From: Streptomyces sp. NBC_00557
GTDB lineage: Bacteria > Actinomycetota > Actinomycetes > Streptomycetales > Streptomycetaceae
Assembly: GCF_036345995.1 (NCBI RefSeq)
Contig: NZ_CP107796.1
Span: 1,488,001 to 1,552,000 of the forward strand
DNA length: 64,000 nt
Direction: 5' to 3'
Shown here: positions 25,076 to 33,378 of the stretch, piece by piece
Numbering within the stretch: the stretch's first letter is position 1
Layout of the letters: each line of letters opens with the position of its first letter
Translations under genes and position numbers: made by a program
The notes under the pieces: generated by a model
The model's input: only the letters and a program-made list of their open reading frames with translations
What the model was told of the DNA's origin: nothing
The model's database searches: none

Positions 25076-27211
25076 GTGATGGCGGAGGACCGGAAGCTGA
25101 GGGTGCGTGCACTCTTCGACGCCGTGCGCGCCGAGGGCCGTACCGCGCTCACCGCGCCCGAGGGCAAGGTGATCGCCGACGCGTACGGGATCGCCGTGCC
25201 GGGCGAGGTGCTGGCGAGGGACGTGGACGAGGCGGTGGCCGCGGCGGCGCGGTTCGGCGGGCCGGTGGTGATGAAGATCGTCTCGCCGGACATCCTGCAC
25301 AAGACCGACGCCGGTGGTGTCGTCGTGGGGGTGGAGGGCGCGGCGGACGTCCGGGCGGCGTTCTGCCGGATCGTCGGCAACGCCCGCGCCTACGACGCCG
25401 GGGCGCGGATCGAGGGCGTGCAGGTGCAGGAGCTGCTGCCCGAGGGGCAGGAGGTCATCGTCGGCGCGGTCACCGACCCGACGTTCGGGAAGGTGGTGGC
25501 GTTCGGGCTCGGCGGGGTGCTGGTCGAGGTGCTGAAGGACGTGACGTTCCGGCTGGCGCCGGTCACGGCCGACGAGGCGCTGTCGATGCTGGACTCCATC
25601 CGGTCGGCGGAGATCCTGCGCGGGGTGCGCGGGCAGGCCGGCGTGGACCGGTGGGCGGTGGCCGAGCAGATCCGGCGGGTCTCCCAACTGGTCGCGGACT
25701 TCCCCGAGATCGCCGAGGTCGACCTCAATCCGGTGATCGCGACGCCGCACGGGGCGACGGCCGCCGACATCCGGGTGATCCTCGCCGAGGGGCAGCCTGC
25801 GCCGAGGAGGACGTACACGCGCGAGGAGATCCTCACCTCCATGCGCCGGCTGATGCAGCCGTCCTCGGTCGCCGTGATCGGCGCCTCCGACAAGCCCGGA
25901 AAGATCGGCAACTCGGTGATGCGCAACCTCGTCGACGGCGGCTTCTCCGGGGAGATCCATCCGGTGAACCCCAGGGCCGACGACATCCTGGGCCGCAAGG
26001 CGTACAAGAGTGTCACGGACGTTCCCGGTGAGGTGGACGTGGCCGTCTTCGCCATTCCCGCCCGGTTCGTGGCCGCCGCGCTGGAGGAGGTGGGGCGGAA
26101 GAAGATCCCCAACGCCGTGCTGATCCCCTCCGGCTTCGCGGAGACCGGCGAGCACGAACTCCAGGCGGAGATCGTGGAGATCGCCGAGCGGCACGGCGTG
26201 CGCCTGCTCGGCCCGAACATCTACGGCTACTACTCCACCTGGCAGGACCTGTGCGCCACGTTCTGCACGCCGTACGACGTCAAGGGCGGTGTGGCGCTGT
26301 CCTCGCAGTCCGGCGGAATCGGCATGGCCATCCTGGGCTTCGCCCGCACCACGAAGACGGGTGTGTCGGCGATCGTCGGCCTGGGCAACAAGTCGGACCT
26401 GGACGAGGACGACCTGCTGACCTGGTTCGGGCAGGACCCGCACACCGAGTGCATCGCCATGCACCTGGAAGACCTCAAGGACGGGCGGGCGTTCGTGGCG
26501 GCGGCGCGGGCGACCGTGCCGAAGAAGCCGGTCGTGGTGCTCAAGGCGGGCCGTACGGCGGCGGGCGCGAAGGCGGCCGGCTCGCACACCGGCGCGCTCG
26601 CGGGCGACGACGCGGTGTACGACGACATCCTCAGGCAGGCGGGTGTCATCCGGGCGCCGGGCCTGAACGACATGCTGGAGTACGCCCGCGCCCTGCCCGT
26701 GCTGCCCGCCCCGAAGGGCGGCAACGTCGTGATCATCACCGGCGCGGGCGGCAGCGGGGTGCTGCTGTCCGACGCGGTGACGGACAACGGGCTGTCGCTG
26801 ATGGAGATCCCGTCCGATCTGGACGAGGCGTTCCGCCGGTTCATCCCGCCGTTCGGTGCGGCCGGCAATCCGGTCGACATCACCGGGGGCGAGCCGCCGT
26901 CGACGTACGAGGCGACGATCCGGCTGGGCCTCGAGGACCCGCGGATCCATGCGCTGGTGCTCGGCTACTGGCACACCATCGTCACCCCGCCGATGGTCTT
27001 CGCGGAGCTGACGGCGCGTGTGGTCGCCGAGTTCCGCGAGCGCGGGATCGAGAAGCCGGTCGTGGCGTCCCTGGCGGGCGACGTGGAGGTCGAGGAGGCC
27101 TGCCGGTACCTGTTCGAGCGGGGGGTCGTGGCCTACCCGTACACGACCGAGAAGCCGGTGGCCGTGCTGGGGGCGAAGTACCGGTGGGCGCGGGCGGCGG
27201 GGCTGCTGTGA
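25076..27211 (+). CDS. ADP-forming acyl-CoA synthetase (single chain)
   Basis: About 711 residues from GTG 25076 (ATG 25079 is equally possible). Domain order is ATP-grasp first (residues 15-235; GGPVVMKIVSPDILHKTDAGG, VDLNPVI), then CoA-binding (260-380; SVAVIGASDKPGKIGNSVM) and ligase domains (SQSGGIGMAI; GSHTGALAGDDAVYD with the likely phospho-His). This is the acetate-CoA ligase (ADP-forming) superfamily. In this locus it could prime the cycle by making formyl-, oxalyl- or acetyl-CoA at the cost of ATP. The specific substrate cannot be read from the sequence. It is translationally coupled to frc. Confidence 0.85.
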   Translation: MMAEDRKLRVRALFDAVRAEGRTALTAPEGKVIADAYGIAVPGEVLARDVDEAVAAAARFGGPVVMKIVSPDILHKTDAGGVVVGVEGAADVRAAFCRIVGNARAYDAGARIEGVQVQELLPEGQEVIVGAVTDPTFGKVVAFGLGGVLVEVLKDVTFRLAPVTADEALSMLDSIRSAEILRGVRGQAGVDRWAVAEQIRRVSQLVADFPEIAEVDLNPVIATPHGATAADIRVILAEGQPAPRRTYTREEILTSMRRLMQPSSVAVIGASDKPGKIGNSVMRNLVDGGFSGEIHPVNPRADDILGRKAYKSVTDVPGEVDVAVFAIPARFVAAALEEVGRKKIPNAVLIPSGFAETGEHELQAEIVEIAERHGVRLLGPNIYGYYSTWQDLCATFCTPYDVKGGVALSSQSGGIGMAILGFARTTKTGVSAIVGLGNKSDLDEDDLLTWFGQDPHTECIAMHLEDLKDGRAFVAAARATVPKKPVVVLKAGRTAAGAKAAGSHTGALAGDDAVYDDILRQAGVIRAPGLNDMLEYARALPVLPAPKGGNVVIITGAGGSGVLLSDAVTDNGLSLMEIPSDLDEAFRRFIPPFGAAGNPVDITGGEPPSTYEATIRLGLEDPRIHALVLGYWHTIVTPPMVFAELTARVVAEFRERGIEKPVVASLAGDVEVEEACRYLFERGVVAYPYTTEKPVAVLGAKYRWARAAGLL

Positions 27212-27449
27212 CGGCGGCTGCGGCTGCGACCGCGGTCGGGTCGGGGTCGGGGTCCGGGGGTGTCCCGGAGCGGAACACCGGCCGCCGGGCGCGAGCGGCG
27301 GGGCTTCTGGAGGGGTGGTTCATGGGCTGAGTGACGCGAGGGGCCGGCGGGCGGTGCGCGTCGGCCGGTCCCGGGACCCGCGCGCGCACGAAAGGCAAGG
27401 GACAGGGGGCGCCGGCCAGAACTTTCGACGCAAAGGGGTGCACATCGCG

Positions 27450-28814
27450 ATGGTGACCATCGATCCCCCCGCCTCCGTGCTGTGCAGGGAGGTGCGGGAC
27501 CGCAGGGGCCGCGTGTACCGGGTCGGTGAGAGCGACGCCGATCTGCTGGGCCGTGGCCGGATCTGGATGGCCGTCCTGCCCTGGGCGGGCATGGCGGGCA
27601 TCGGCTGGGCCGCGTGCGCGTTCTTCGCCGCGCAGGCCGGTCTCCGTGCCGCCCACCGGTGGGACGGGGACCCGTACTGGCCGGCCGGACTGTGGGCGCT
27701 CGCCCAGGCGGCCGTCGCCGTTCCGGCCGGGCGGCTGCGGGAGAGCGGCCGGCTCCCCGTCCGTCGGGCCATGGCGGTGGGGGCGCTCGGCACCCTCGCC
27801 GGGTACCACGTGCTCGCCCTCGCCCCGCATCAGGCTCTTGCGCGGCTGGTGTTCGCGGTGTGCGCCGGTGCCGGGGCCGGACTGGTGCACGCCACCTGTC
27901 TGACGCTGCCGGGCCGCTGGTGGCCCGAACGCCGGGGCGGCCCCACGGCGGTGGTGGCGAGCGGGCTCGCCGTCGGGGCCGTACCGTTTCTTTTCCGTCC
28001 GGTCGTGGACGCCGGCCCGCGGGTGCTGCTCGCGGTGGCGGGCGGCGCCGCGTCCCTGGTGGTGGCCGGGTCCGGACTGTTCTTCCGGGATCCGCCGCGG
28101 AACTGGTGGCCGCCGCGGCCCGGCCCGCTGTCCGTGCCGGCGGACCCCGCCGTCCGCCGCGCCCTCGAGAAGAACCCGCCCGCCGTACGCCACCGCACCC
28201 TCCGCCAGGCCGCGCGCACCCCGGCGTTGTGGCTGCTGTGGCTCTGCCTGCTCGGCGCGGCCGGGGCCGCGGTGCTGGGCATCGTCGTGCAGGCGCGGTA
28301 CGGCGGGCGGCTGGGCGTGTCCGCGCAGTCGCTGCGGGCGGTGGCCGTGGCGGGCGGCGCCGCGGCTGCACCGGTCGGCGCGCTGTCGGACCGGTCGGGG
28401 CGGCGTGGCACGCTGATCGCGGCCTGTGTCCTGCTGGGCGCCGCGCAGTTCGGCGCCCTGGCCGCGGTCCGCGCGGGGAGCGGTGCGCTGCTCCTCGGGT
28501 GCGCGGCGGCCACGGCGGCCGCCGGCACGGCGGTGCCGGTGCTGGGCACCGCACTGGCCGCGGACCACTTCGGTGAGAACCACCTTCCGAGCGTCCACGG
28601 ACTGCTCACCGGCGCCTGGCTCCTGCCGGTCGCCGCGGCCTGCGACACGGACGGCGCCGGGTACGCCGCCCGGTTCCCGCACACCGCGTTCCTCCTGGCG
28701 GGCTGCTCCGGGCTCGCCTGCGCCGTAGTGGCGCTGTTCCTCAGAGCGCCGGGCAGGCAGAGCATCCGGCGCATCGTCCCCAATCCCCACCCCCTCGGCG
28801 AGGAGATGGCCTGA
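27450..28814 (+). CDS. OFA-family MFS transporter, divergent paralogue
   Basis: 454 residues from ATG 27450 (GTG 27438 is an alternative; AAAGGGG lies just upstream). About 12 membrane segments. The N-terminal REVRDRRGRVYRVGESD and the central DPPRNWWPP plus EKNPPAVR are shared with the next gene, so the two are tandem duplicates. This copy is strongly diverged and very Ala/Gly-rich. Where the neighbour reads PERRGAKTGFVNGGFAYGSLPF this has PERRGGPTAVVASG, and where the neighbour reads YSGKLVSGL this reads LTGAWLLPV, losing a lysine. It may have a different substrate or reduced function. It begins 238 nt after the acyl-CoA synthetase. Confidence 0.8.
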   Translation: MVTIDPPASVLCREVRDRRGRVYRVGESDADLLGRGRIWMAVLPWAGMAGIGWAACAFFAAQAGLRAAHRWDGDPYWPAGLWALAQAAVAVPAGRLRESGRLPVRRAMAVGALGTLAGYHVLALAPHQALARLVFAVCAGAGAGLVHATCLTLPGRWWPERRGGPTAVVASGLAVGAVPFLFRPVVDAGPRVLLAVAGGAASLVVAGSGLFFRDPPRNWWPPRPGPLSVPADPAVRRALEKNPPAVRHRTLRQAARTPALWLLWLCLLGAAGAAVLGIVVQARYGGRLGVSAQSLRAVAVAGGAAAAPVGALSDRSGRRGTLIAACVLLGAAQFGALAAVRAGSGALLLGCAAATAAAGTAVPVLGTALAADHFGENHLPSVHGLLTGAWLLPVAAACDTDGAGYAARFPHTAFLLAGCSGLACAVVALFLRAPGRQSIRRIVPNPHPLGEEMA

Positions 28815-28815
28815 C

Positions 28816-30228
28816 ATGACGGCTGATCCGGCAACACGGAAGACACCGGCCGATCCCGGCGCGGCGAACCGCTCGTACCGCGAAGTCACCGACTCCCGGG
28901 GGCGGGTCTACCGCGTCGGCGAGACGGACCGCGACATCCTCGGCCACTCGCGCAGGCTCATGGTGTACCTGCCATGGATAGCGATGATGGCCATCAGCGT
29001 CTCGGAGTACGCCTATGGCTCCGCCGAGGACACCCTGTCCGACGCGCACGGCTGGACCCAGTCCAACACCTTCTGGATCCTCAGCGTCTGGGTGTTCTTC
29101 CAGGCCGGCATCGCCTTCCCGGCGGGCTGGCTGCGCGAGCGGGGCATCCTGACCGCGCGCCGGGCGATGTACACCGGCGCCGCGATGTGTCTGCTGGGCT
29201 TCCTGGCGCTGTCCCACCTGGACAACGTGTTCCTGGCGATCCTCGGCTTCGGTGTCGTCGGCGGTGCCGGCTCCGGGCTGATCTACGCGACCTGCATCAA
29301 CATGGTCGGCAAGTGGTTCCCGGAGCGGCGCGGCGCGAAGACCGGCTTCGTCAACGGCGGCTTCGCCTACGGTTCGCTGCCGTTCATCTTCATCTTCAAC
29401 TACGCCTTCGACACCGGCAACTATGACGAGGTGCTCGATCTGATCGGCCTGTACGTGCTGATCGTCGTCGCGGTGTGCGCGTGGTTCTTCAAGGACCCGC
29501 CGAAGAACTGGTGGCCGGCCGGCATCGACCCGCTGTCGTTCGCGGGCAACGGCAAGAGTGCCGCGAGCCTGGGCAAGAACCCGCCCGCGGTACGGCAGTT
29601 CACGCCGAAGGAGGCCATCAGGACCGGCATGCTGCCGCTGATGTGGGTCAGCATCGTCCTGACCGCCGGTGTGTCGATCTTCGGTATCTCCTTCCAGGTC
29701 GACTACGCCAAGGAGATCGGTTTCGGCCCGCTGGTCGCGGCGTCCTCGATGGGCGTCATGGCGGTCGTCAACGGCGTCGGGCGGGCCGTCGTCGGCTGGC
29801 TGTCGGACCTGTGGGGCCGCAAGACGTCGCTGGTCTTCGTCATCGTGGTGCTGGGTCTCTCCCAGTTCGGCGTCATCTGGGCCGGTGACATCAAGAACGA
29901 GTGGCTGTTCCTGTTCTTCGCCTTCGTCTCCGGCTTCGGCGGCGGCGCGTTCTACCCGATGTTCGCGGCCCTGACCCCGGACTACTTCGGCGAGAACTAC
30001 AACGCCACCAACTACGGCCTGGTGTACAGCGGCAAGCTGGTCAGCGGTCTGTTCGGCGGCGGCCTCGGCTCCATGGTGGTCGGCGCCTGGGGCTACGACG
30101 GCGCCTACGCGCTGGCCGGCGGGGTGTCGATGGTCGCGGCGGCGATCGCGCTGCTGCTGCGCCAGCCCGGCCGGGGCCGGGCCGGCGGCGAGGCCGTCAC
30201 GGCGCCGAGGACACAGCCGACGGCCTGA
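28816..30228 (+). CDS. OFA-family oxalate/formate antiporter
   Basis: 470 residues from ATG 28816, 1 nt after the preceding stop. About 12 membrane segments with OFA-type signatures: WVFFQAGIAFPAGWLRERG, GGAGSGLIYATCINMVGKWFPERRG, FKDPPKNWW and DYFGENYNATNYGLVYSGKLVSGLFGG. The lysine in the last motif lies where the oxalate-coordinating Lys of OxlT would be expected in helix 11; this is inferred from position, not alignment. The family exchanges oxalate for formate across the membrane, which matches the frc/decarboxylase genes upstream. A hairpin follows at 30266-30315. Confidence 0.88.
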   Translation: MTADPATRKTPADPGAANRSYREVTDSRGRVYRVGETDRDILGHSRRLMVYLPWIAMMAISVSEYAYGSAEDTLSDAHGWTQSNTFWILSVWVFFQAGIAFPAGWLRERGILTARRAMYTGAAMCLLGFLALSHLDNVFLAILGFGVVGGAGSGLIYATCINMVGKWFPERRGAKTGFVNGGFAYGSLPFIFIFNYAFDTGNYDEVLDLIGLYVLIVVAVCAWFFKDPPKNWWPAGIDPLSFAGNGKSAASLGKNPPAVRQFTPKEAIRTGMLPLMWVSIVLTAGVSIFGISFQVDYAKEIGFGPLVAASSMGVMAVVNGVGRAVVGWLSDLWGRKTSLVFVIVVLGLSQFGVIWAGDIKNEWLFLFFAFVSGFGGGAFYPMFAALTPDYFGENYNATNYGLVYSGKLVSGLFGGGLGSMVVGAWGYDGAYALAGGVSMVAAAIALLLRQPGRGRAGGEAVTAPRTQPTA

Positions 30229-30265
30229 TCGGCGCCCTGGGTGTCTCTCTGGGGTGTCCCTCTGG

Positions 30266-30315
30266 GGTGTTCCCCTTGCGGTGATCCGCTCGCGGTCCGC
30301 CGGAAGGGGAACACC
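30266..30315. terminator. Hairpin between convergent antiporter and gntR
   Basis: A perfect 12-bp inverted repeat, GGTGTTCCCCTT (30266-30277) and AAGGGGAACACC (30304-30315), with a 26-nt loop, in the gap between convergent genes. The 5' arm arises from a short tandem repeat of the form CTGGGGTGT (30234-30270). It probably works as a bidirectional terminator. Confidence 0.65.
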
Positions 30316-30341
30316 ACGTGCGTGCCCTGCGCGCGCGGCGG

Positions 30342-31019
30342 TCAGGCGCCGCCGCGCTCGTGGTAGGAGCGGCGGGTGTGTTCGGTGTGGATGCGCATCA
30401 GGGTGGCGGCCCGCTCCTCGTTCCCCTCGGCGATGGCGGAGATCAGCTCCCGGTGTTCGATCCACGACTGGCGGCCGCGCTGCCGGGCCACCGGGGTGTA
30501 GTACCAGCGGACCCGGCGGTCGACCTGGGCGGCGAGTTCGGCGAGGACCGCGTTGCCCGCCAGTTCCATGATCTTGGCGTGGAAGGCCGCGTTGAGGGCG
30601 ACGGCGCGGTCGACGTCGTCGGCGGCGACGGCCCTCTCGCCCTCAGCGCACAGCTCCACCAGCGCACCGATCTTCTCGGCGGTGGCGTCGGCGGCGGCGA
30701 GCCGGGCGGCCTCCGCCTCCAGCAGGGTGCGGACCGTGAGCAGCTGGTCGGCCTCCTGGGCAGTGGGCTCGTGCACGAACGCGCCCTGCGCGGGCCGCAG
30801 ATCGACCCAGCCCTCGGTGTTGAGCCGCTGCAGCGCCTCGCGCACCGGCTGCCGGGAGACGCCCAGGTGTCCGGCGAGTTCGCTCTCGACCAGGTGCTGG
30901 CCGGGCTGCAGCGCGCGGGTGGTGATGAGCTCCAGCAGTGCCTCGTAGACACGCTCGCGCAGCGGCCCGGGGCGTTCCAGCTTGGGCACGGCCCCCTGCG
31001 GCAGTCCGGTCGACAACAT
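30342..31019 (-). CDS. GntR-family (FCD) transcriptional regulator
   Basis: 225 residues from ATG 31019, chosen for GGAGGG 7 nt upstream; an upstream ATG at 31055 would add 12 residues. The winged helix-turn-helix is at about 20-80 (LRERVYEALLELI, ESELAGHLGVSRQPVREALQRL, GAFV). The FCD ligand-binding domain covers 95-215 and includes ALNAAFHAKIMELAGN with likely metal-binding His and Asp residues. FCD regulators typically sense small organic acids. Its own upstream region has a dyad that matches sites at 22037 and 32274, so it probably autoregulates and controls the oxalate/formate genes. Confidence 0.88.
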   Translation of the reverse strand: MLSTGLPQGAVPKLERPGPLRERVYEALLELITTRALQPGQHLVESELAGHLGVSRQPVREALQRLNTEGWVDLRPAQGAFVHEPTAQEADQLLTVRTLLEAEAARLAAADATAEKIGALVELCAEGERAVAADDVDRAVALNAAFHAKIMELAGNAVLAELAAQVDRRVRWYYTPVARQRGRQSWIEHRELISAIAEGNEERAATLMRIHTEHTRRSYHERGGA

Positions 31020-31081
31020 CGCGGTCCCCCTCCGGGCAGGTCTGGCGCCGGTCATGCTGGACGCTCAGTATGGATTGTTTT

Positions 31082-31105
31082 TTGTCTACAGTCTACTGCG
31101 CACAA
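31082..31105. promoter_or_regulatory. Operator-like dyad upstream of gntR
   Basis: The arms TTGTnnnCAG and CTGnnnACAA flank the centre TCTA. Position by position it matches 17 of 24 bases of the site at 22037-22060, including the block TCTACTGC. It lies 63 nt upstream of the chosen gntR start, in an AT-rich patch, as expected for autoregulation. Confidence 0.65.
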
Positions 31106-31134
31106 AATCCACCTCCGTCCGCCCGCCCGTCGCG

Positions 31135-32082
31135 TCACGGGCAGCGTACGACCTGCCCGGCGTACGACAGGTTGCCGCCGAAGCCGAACAGCAGCACCGG
31201 ATCGCCGGCGCCGAGCGCTCCCTGTTCGAGGAGCTTGGAGAAGGCGAGCGGGATGCTGGCGGCGGAGGTGTTGCCGGATTCGGTGACATCGCGGGCGATG
31301 ACCGCGTTGACGGCGCCGAGCTTCTCGGCGAGGGGTTCGATGATGCGCAGGTTGGCCTGGTGCAGGACGACCCCGGCGAGCTCCTCGGGCGCCACGCCGG
31401 CCCTGTCGCAGGCGCCGCGGGCGATGGCGGGCAGCCGGGTGGTGGCCCAGCGGTAGACGCTCTGCCCCTCCTGCGCGAACCGCGGCGGGGTGCCCTCGAT
31501 CCGCACCGCGTGTCCCATCTCCGGCACCGACCCCCACAGCACCGGCCCGATCCCCGGGTCCTGCCCCGGCGGACACGCCTCGACGACGGCGGCGCCCGCC
31601 CCGTCGCCGACCAGGACGCAGGTCGTGCGGTCGCTCCAGTCGGTGACGTCGGACATCTTGTCGGCGCCGATGACGAGCGCACGCCGCGCCGCGCCGGCCC
31701 GGACGGCGTGGTCGGCGGTGGCCAGGGCGTGCGTGAACCCGGCGCACACCACGTTGACGTCCATCGCGGCGGGCCGCGGAACGCCGAGCCGGGCGGCGAC
31801 GCGGGCGGCGGTGTTCGGGGAGCGGTCGATCGCCGTGGAGGTGGCGACGAGGACCAGGTCGATGTCGCCGGGGCTCAGGCCGGCGCCGGCCAGGGCCTTG
31901 GCCGCGGCGTGCGCGGCGAGTTCGTCGACGGGCTCGTCGGGGCCCGCGATGTGCCGGGTCCGGATGCCGACGCGGCTGCGGATCCACTCATCGCTGGTGT
32001 CGACCATGCCGGACAAGTCCTCGTTGGTGAGCACCCGGGCGGGCTGGTAGTGGCCGATGGCGGCGATGCGCGAGCCGTTCAT
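31135..32082 (-). CDS. FabH-like 3-oxoacyl-ACP synthase III
   Basis: 315 residues from ATG 32082, with GAGGGG upstream. KAS III catalytic residues are visible: Cys in DVNVVCAGFTHAL (about 112), His in VVLHQANLRI and Asn in SGNTSAASIPLA. The C-terminal glycine motif is LLFGFGGNLSYAG. The usual role is condensing acyl-CoA with malonyl-ACP. Here it lies between gntR and the panE-like gene, with a shared operator upstream, far from other fatty-acid genes. A role in CoA-thioester handling in this locus is possible but not supported further. It is upstream of gntR on the same strand. Confidence 0.85.
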   Translation of the reverse strand: MNGSRIAAIGHYQPARVLTNEDLSGMVDTSDEWIRSRVGIRTRHIAGPDEPVDELAAHAAAKALAGAGLSPGDIDLVLVATSTAIDRSPNTAARVAARLGVPRPAAMDVNVVCAGFTHALATADHAVRAGAARRALVIGADKMSDVTDWSDRTTCVLVGDGAGAAVVEACPPGQDPGIGPVLWGSVPEMGHAVRIEGTPPRFAQEGQSVYRWATTRLPAIARGACDRAGVAPEELAGVVLHQANLRIIEPLAEKLGAVNAVIARDVTESGNTSAASIPLAFSKLLEQGALGAGDPVLLFGFGGNLSYAGQVVRCP

Positions 32083-32273
32083 GGCGGGGATCCCCTCGTT
32101 GCCGTGGTAGCGGGATCCACCAGTGTGATCAGTGACCCACCGGTACGACGGCAGGCGACGCCACAGGAATCGGGCGCCGGGGTTGTCGGCTCCCCTCAGG
32201 TTGGTGGACGTCCTGGTGCTTCGGCCGTGCGGCACGGAGTTTCGCGCGGACCCTTGTCGACCCAATCCTCATA

Positions 32274-32297
32274 CTGTAGACAATATTTCGTCGACAG
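32274..32297. promoter_or_regulatory. Operator-like dyad between FabH-like and panE-like genes
   Basis: CTGTAGAC and GTCGACAG form an inverted repeat (one mismatch) around an 8-nt AT-rich centre. Fifteen of 24 positions agree with the site at 22037-22060. The gap is divergent, so the site could control both the FabH-like gene and the formate dehydrogenase operon. Confidence 0.6.
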
Positions 32298-32375
32298 GAT
32301 TCAGCCGACCACGTTCTTTCAGCTCCTCTTCTCCTTCCTCCTCCGCGGTATCCCTCGACCGAACGGAGTGCTCCC

Positions 32376-33347
32376 GTGAAAGTGGCAGTTCTCGGCGCCG
32401 GCGCCATCGGTGCCTACGTCGGCGCCGCGCTCCACCGCGCCGGCGCCGACGTGCACCTCATCGCCCGTGGACCGCATCTGGCAGCCATGAGGCAGCACGG
32501 GGTGCGTGTGCTCAGCCCGCGCGGCGACTTCACCGCGCACCCCCACGCCACCGACGACCCGGGCGAGGTCGGTCCGGCGGACTACGTCTTCCTCGGCCTG
32601 AAGGCCAACGCGTACGCGGCGTGCGGGCCGCTGATCGCACCGCTGCTGCACGAGCGCACCGCCGTTGTCGCCGCGCAGAACGGCATCCCCTGGTGGTACT
32701 TCCACCGGCACGGCGGCCCGTACGACGGCCACCGCCTCGAAAGCGTCGACCCGGACGGCGCGGTCAGCCGGGTCCTCGCCCCCGAGCGGGCCGTCGGCTG
32801 CGTCGTCTACGCCGCCACCGAACTCCAAGGACCGGGCGTCGTACGGCACCTGGAGGGCACCCGGTTCTCCATCGGCGAGCCCGACCGTAGCGTCTCCGCG
32901 CGCTGTCTGGACTTCAGCGAGGCCATGCGGACCGGCGGGCTCAAGTGCCCGGTGGAGAAGGAGCTGCGCGCGGACATCTGGGTCAAGCTGCTCGGGAACA
33001 TCTCCTTCAACCCGATCAGCGCCCTGGCCCGCGCCACCATGCGGCAGATGTGCCGGCACGGCGGCACCCGCCGGGTCATCGAGACGATGATGCGCGAGAC
33101 GCTCGCGGTCGCCGAGGCCCTCGGCTGCACGGTCGGCGTCTCCGTCGAACGCCGCCTCGCGGGCGCCGAACGCGTCGGCGACCACCGCACCTCCACCCTC
33201 CAGGACCTGGAGCGCGGCAAGCCGCTGGAACTGGACGTGCTGCTCGCGGCCGTCGTCGAGCTCGCGGAGATCACCGGCGTCGAGGTGCCCACCCTGCGCA
33301 CCGTGCACGCCATCTCGGACCTGCTCGCGCTGAGGAGCGCCGCATGA
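32376..33347 (+). CDS. PanE/ApbA-family reductase, candidate oxalyl-CoA reductase
   Basis: 323 residues from ATG 32376. Rossmann motif VAVLGAGAIGAYVGAAL at residues 2-18; QNGIPWWYF at about 106 and WVKLLGNISFNPISALARAT with the conserved Lys and Asn at about 208. Annotation by similarity would give 2-dehydropantoate 2-reductase. In Methylobacterium extorquens a homologue, PanE2, was shown to reduce oxalyl-CoA to glyoxylate in oxalate assimilation. Being first in an operon with formate dehydrogenase, next to frc, favours that activity over pantothenate synthesis. This is inference from context. Its stop overlaps the first possible fdhA start (ATGA). Confidence 0.75.
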   Translation: MKVAVLGAGAIGAYVGAALHRAGADVHLIARGPHLAAMRQHGVRVLSPRGDFTAHPHATDDPGEVGPADYVFLGLKANAYAACGPLIAPLLHERTAVVAAQNGIPWWYFHRHGGPYDGHRLESVDPDGAVSRVLAPERAVGCVVYAATELQGPGVVRHLEGTRFSIGEPDRSVSARCLDFSEAMRTGGLKCPVEKELRADIWVKLLGNISFNPISALARATMRQMCRHGGTRRVIETMMRETLAVAEALGCTVGVSVERRLAGAERVGDHRTSTLQDLERGKPLELDVLLAAVVELAEITGVEVPTLRTVHAISDLLALRSAA

Positions 33348-33378
33348 GGAACGTGCCTGAGGAGCGCAGCATGAGGAA
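33331..33378 (+). repeat. Duplicated ribosome-binding/start segment of fdhA
   Basis: A 21-nt block, TGAGGAGCGC(C/A)GCATGAGGAA, occurs at 33331-33351 and again at 33358-33378 with a 27-nt period and one mismatch. Both copies carry GAGGAG followed by an in-frame ATG (33344 and 33371), so fdhA has two equivalent starts nine codons apart. Confidence 0.85.

Noticed and set aside
31135..32082. Start of a polyketide or other secondary-metabolite cluster
   Set aside because: Only one KAS III gene is present, with no carrier protein, ketosynthase or tailoring genes beside it.
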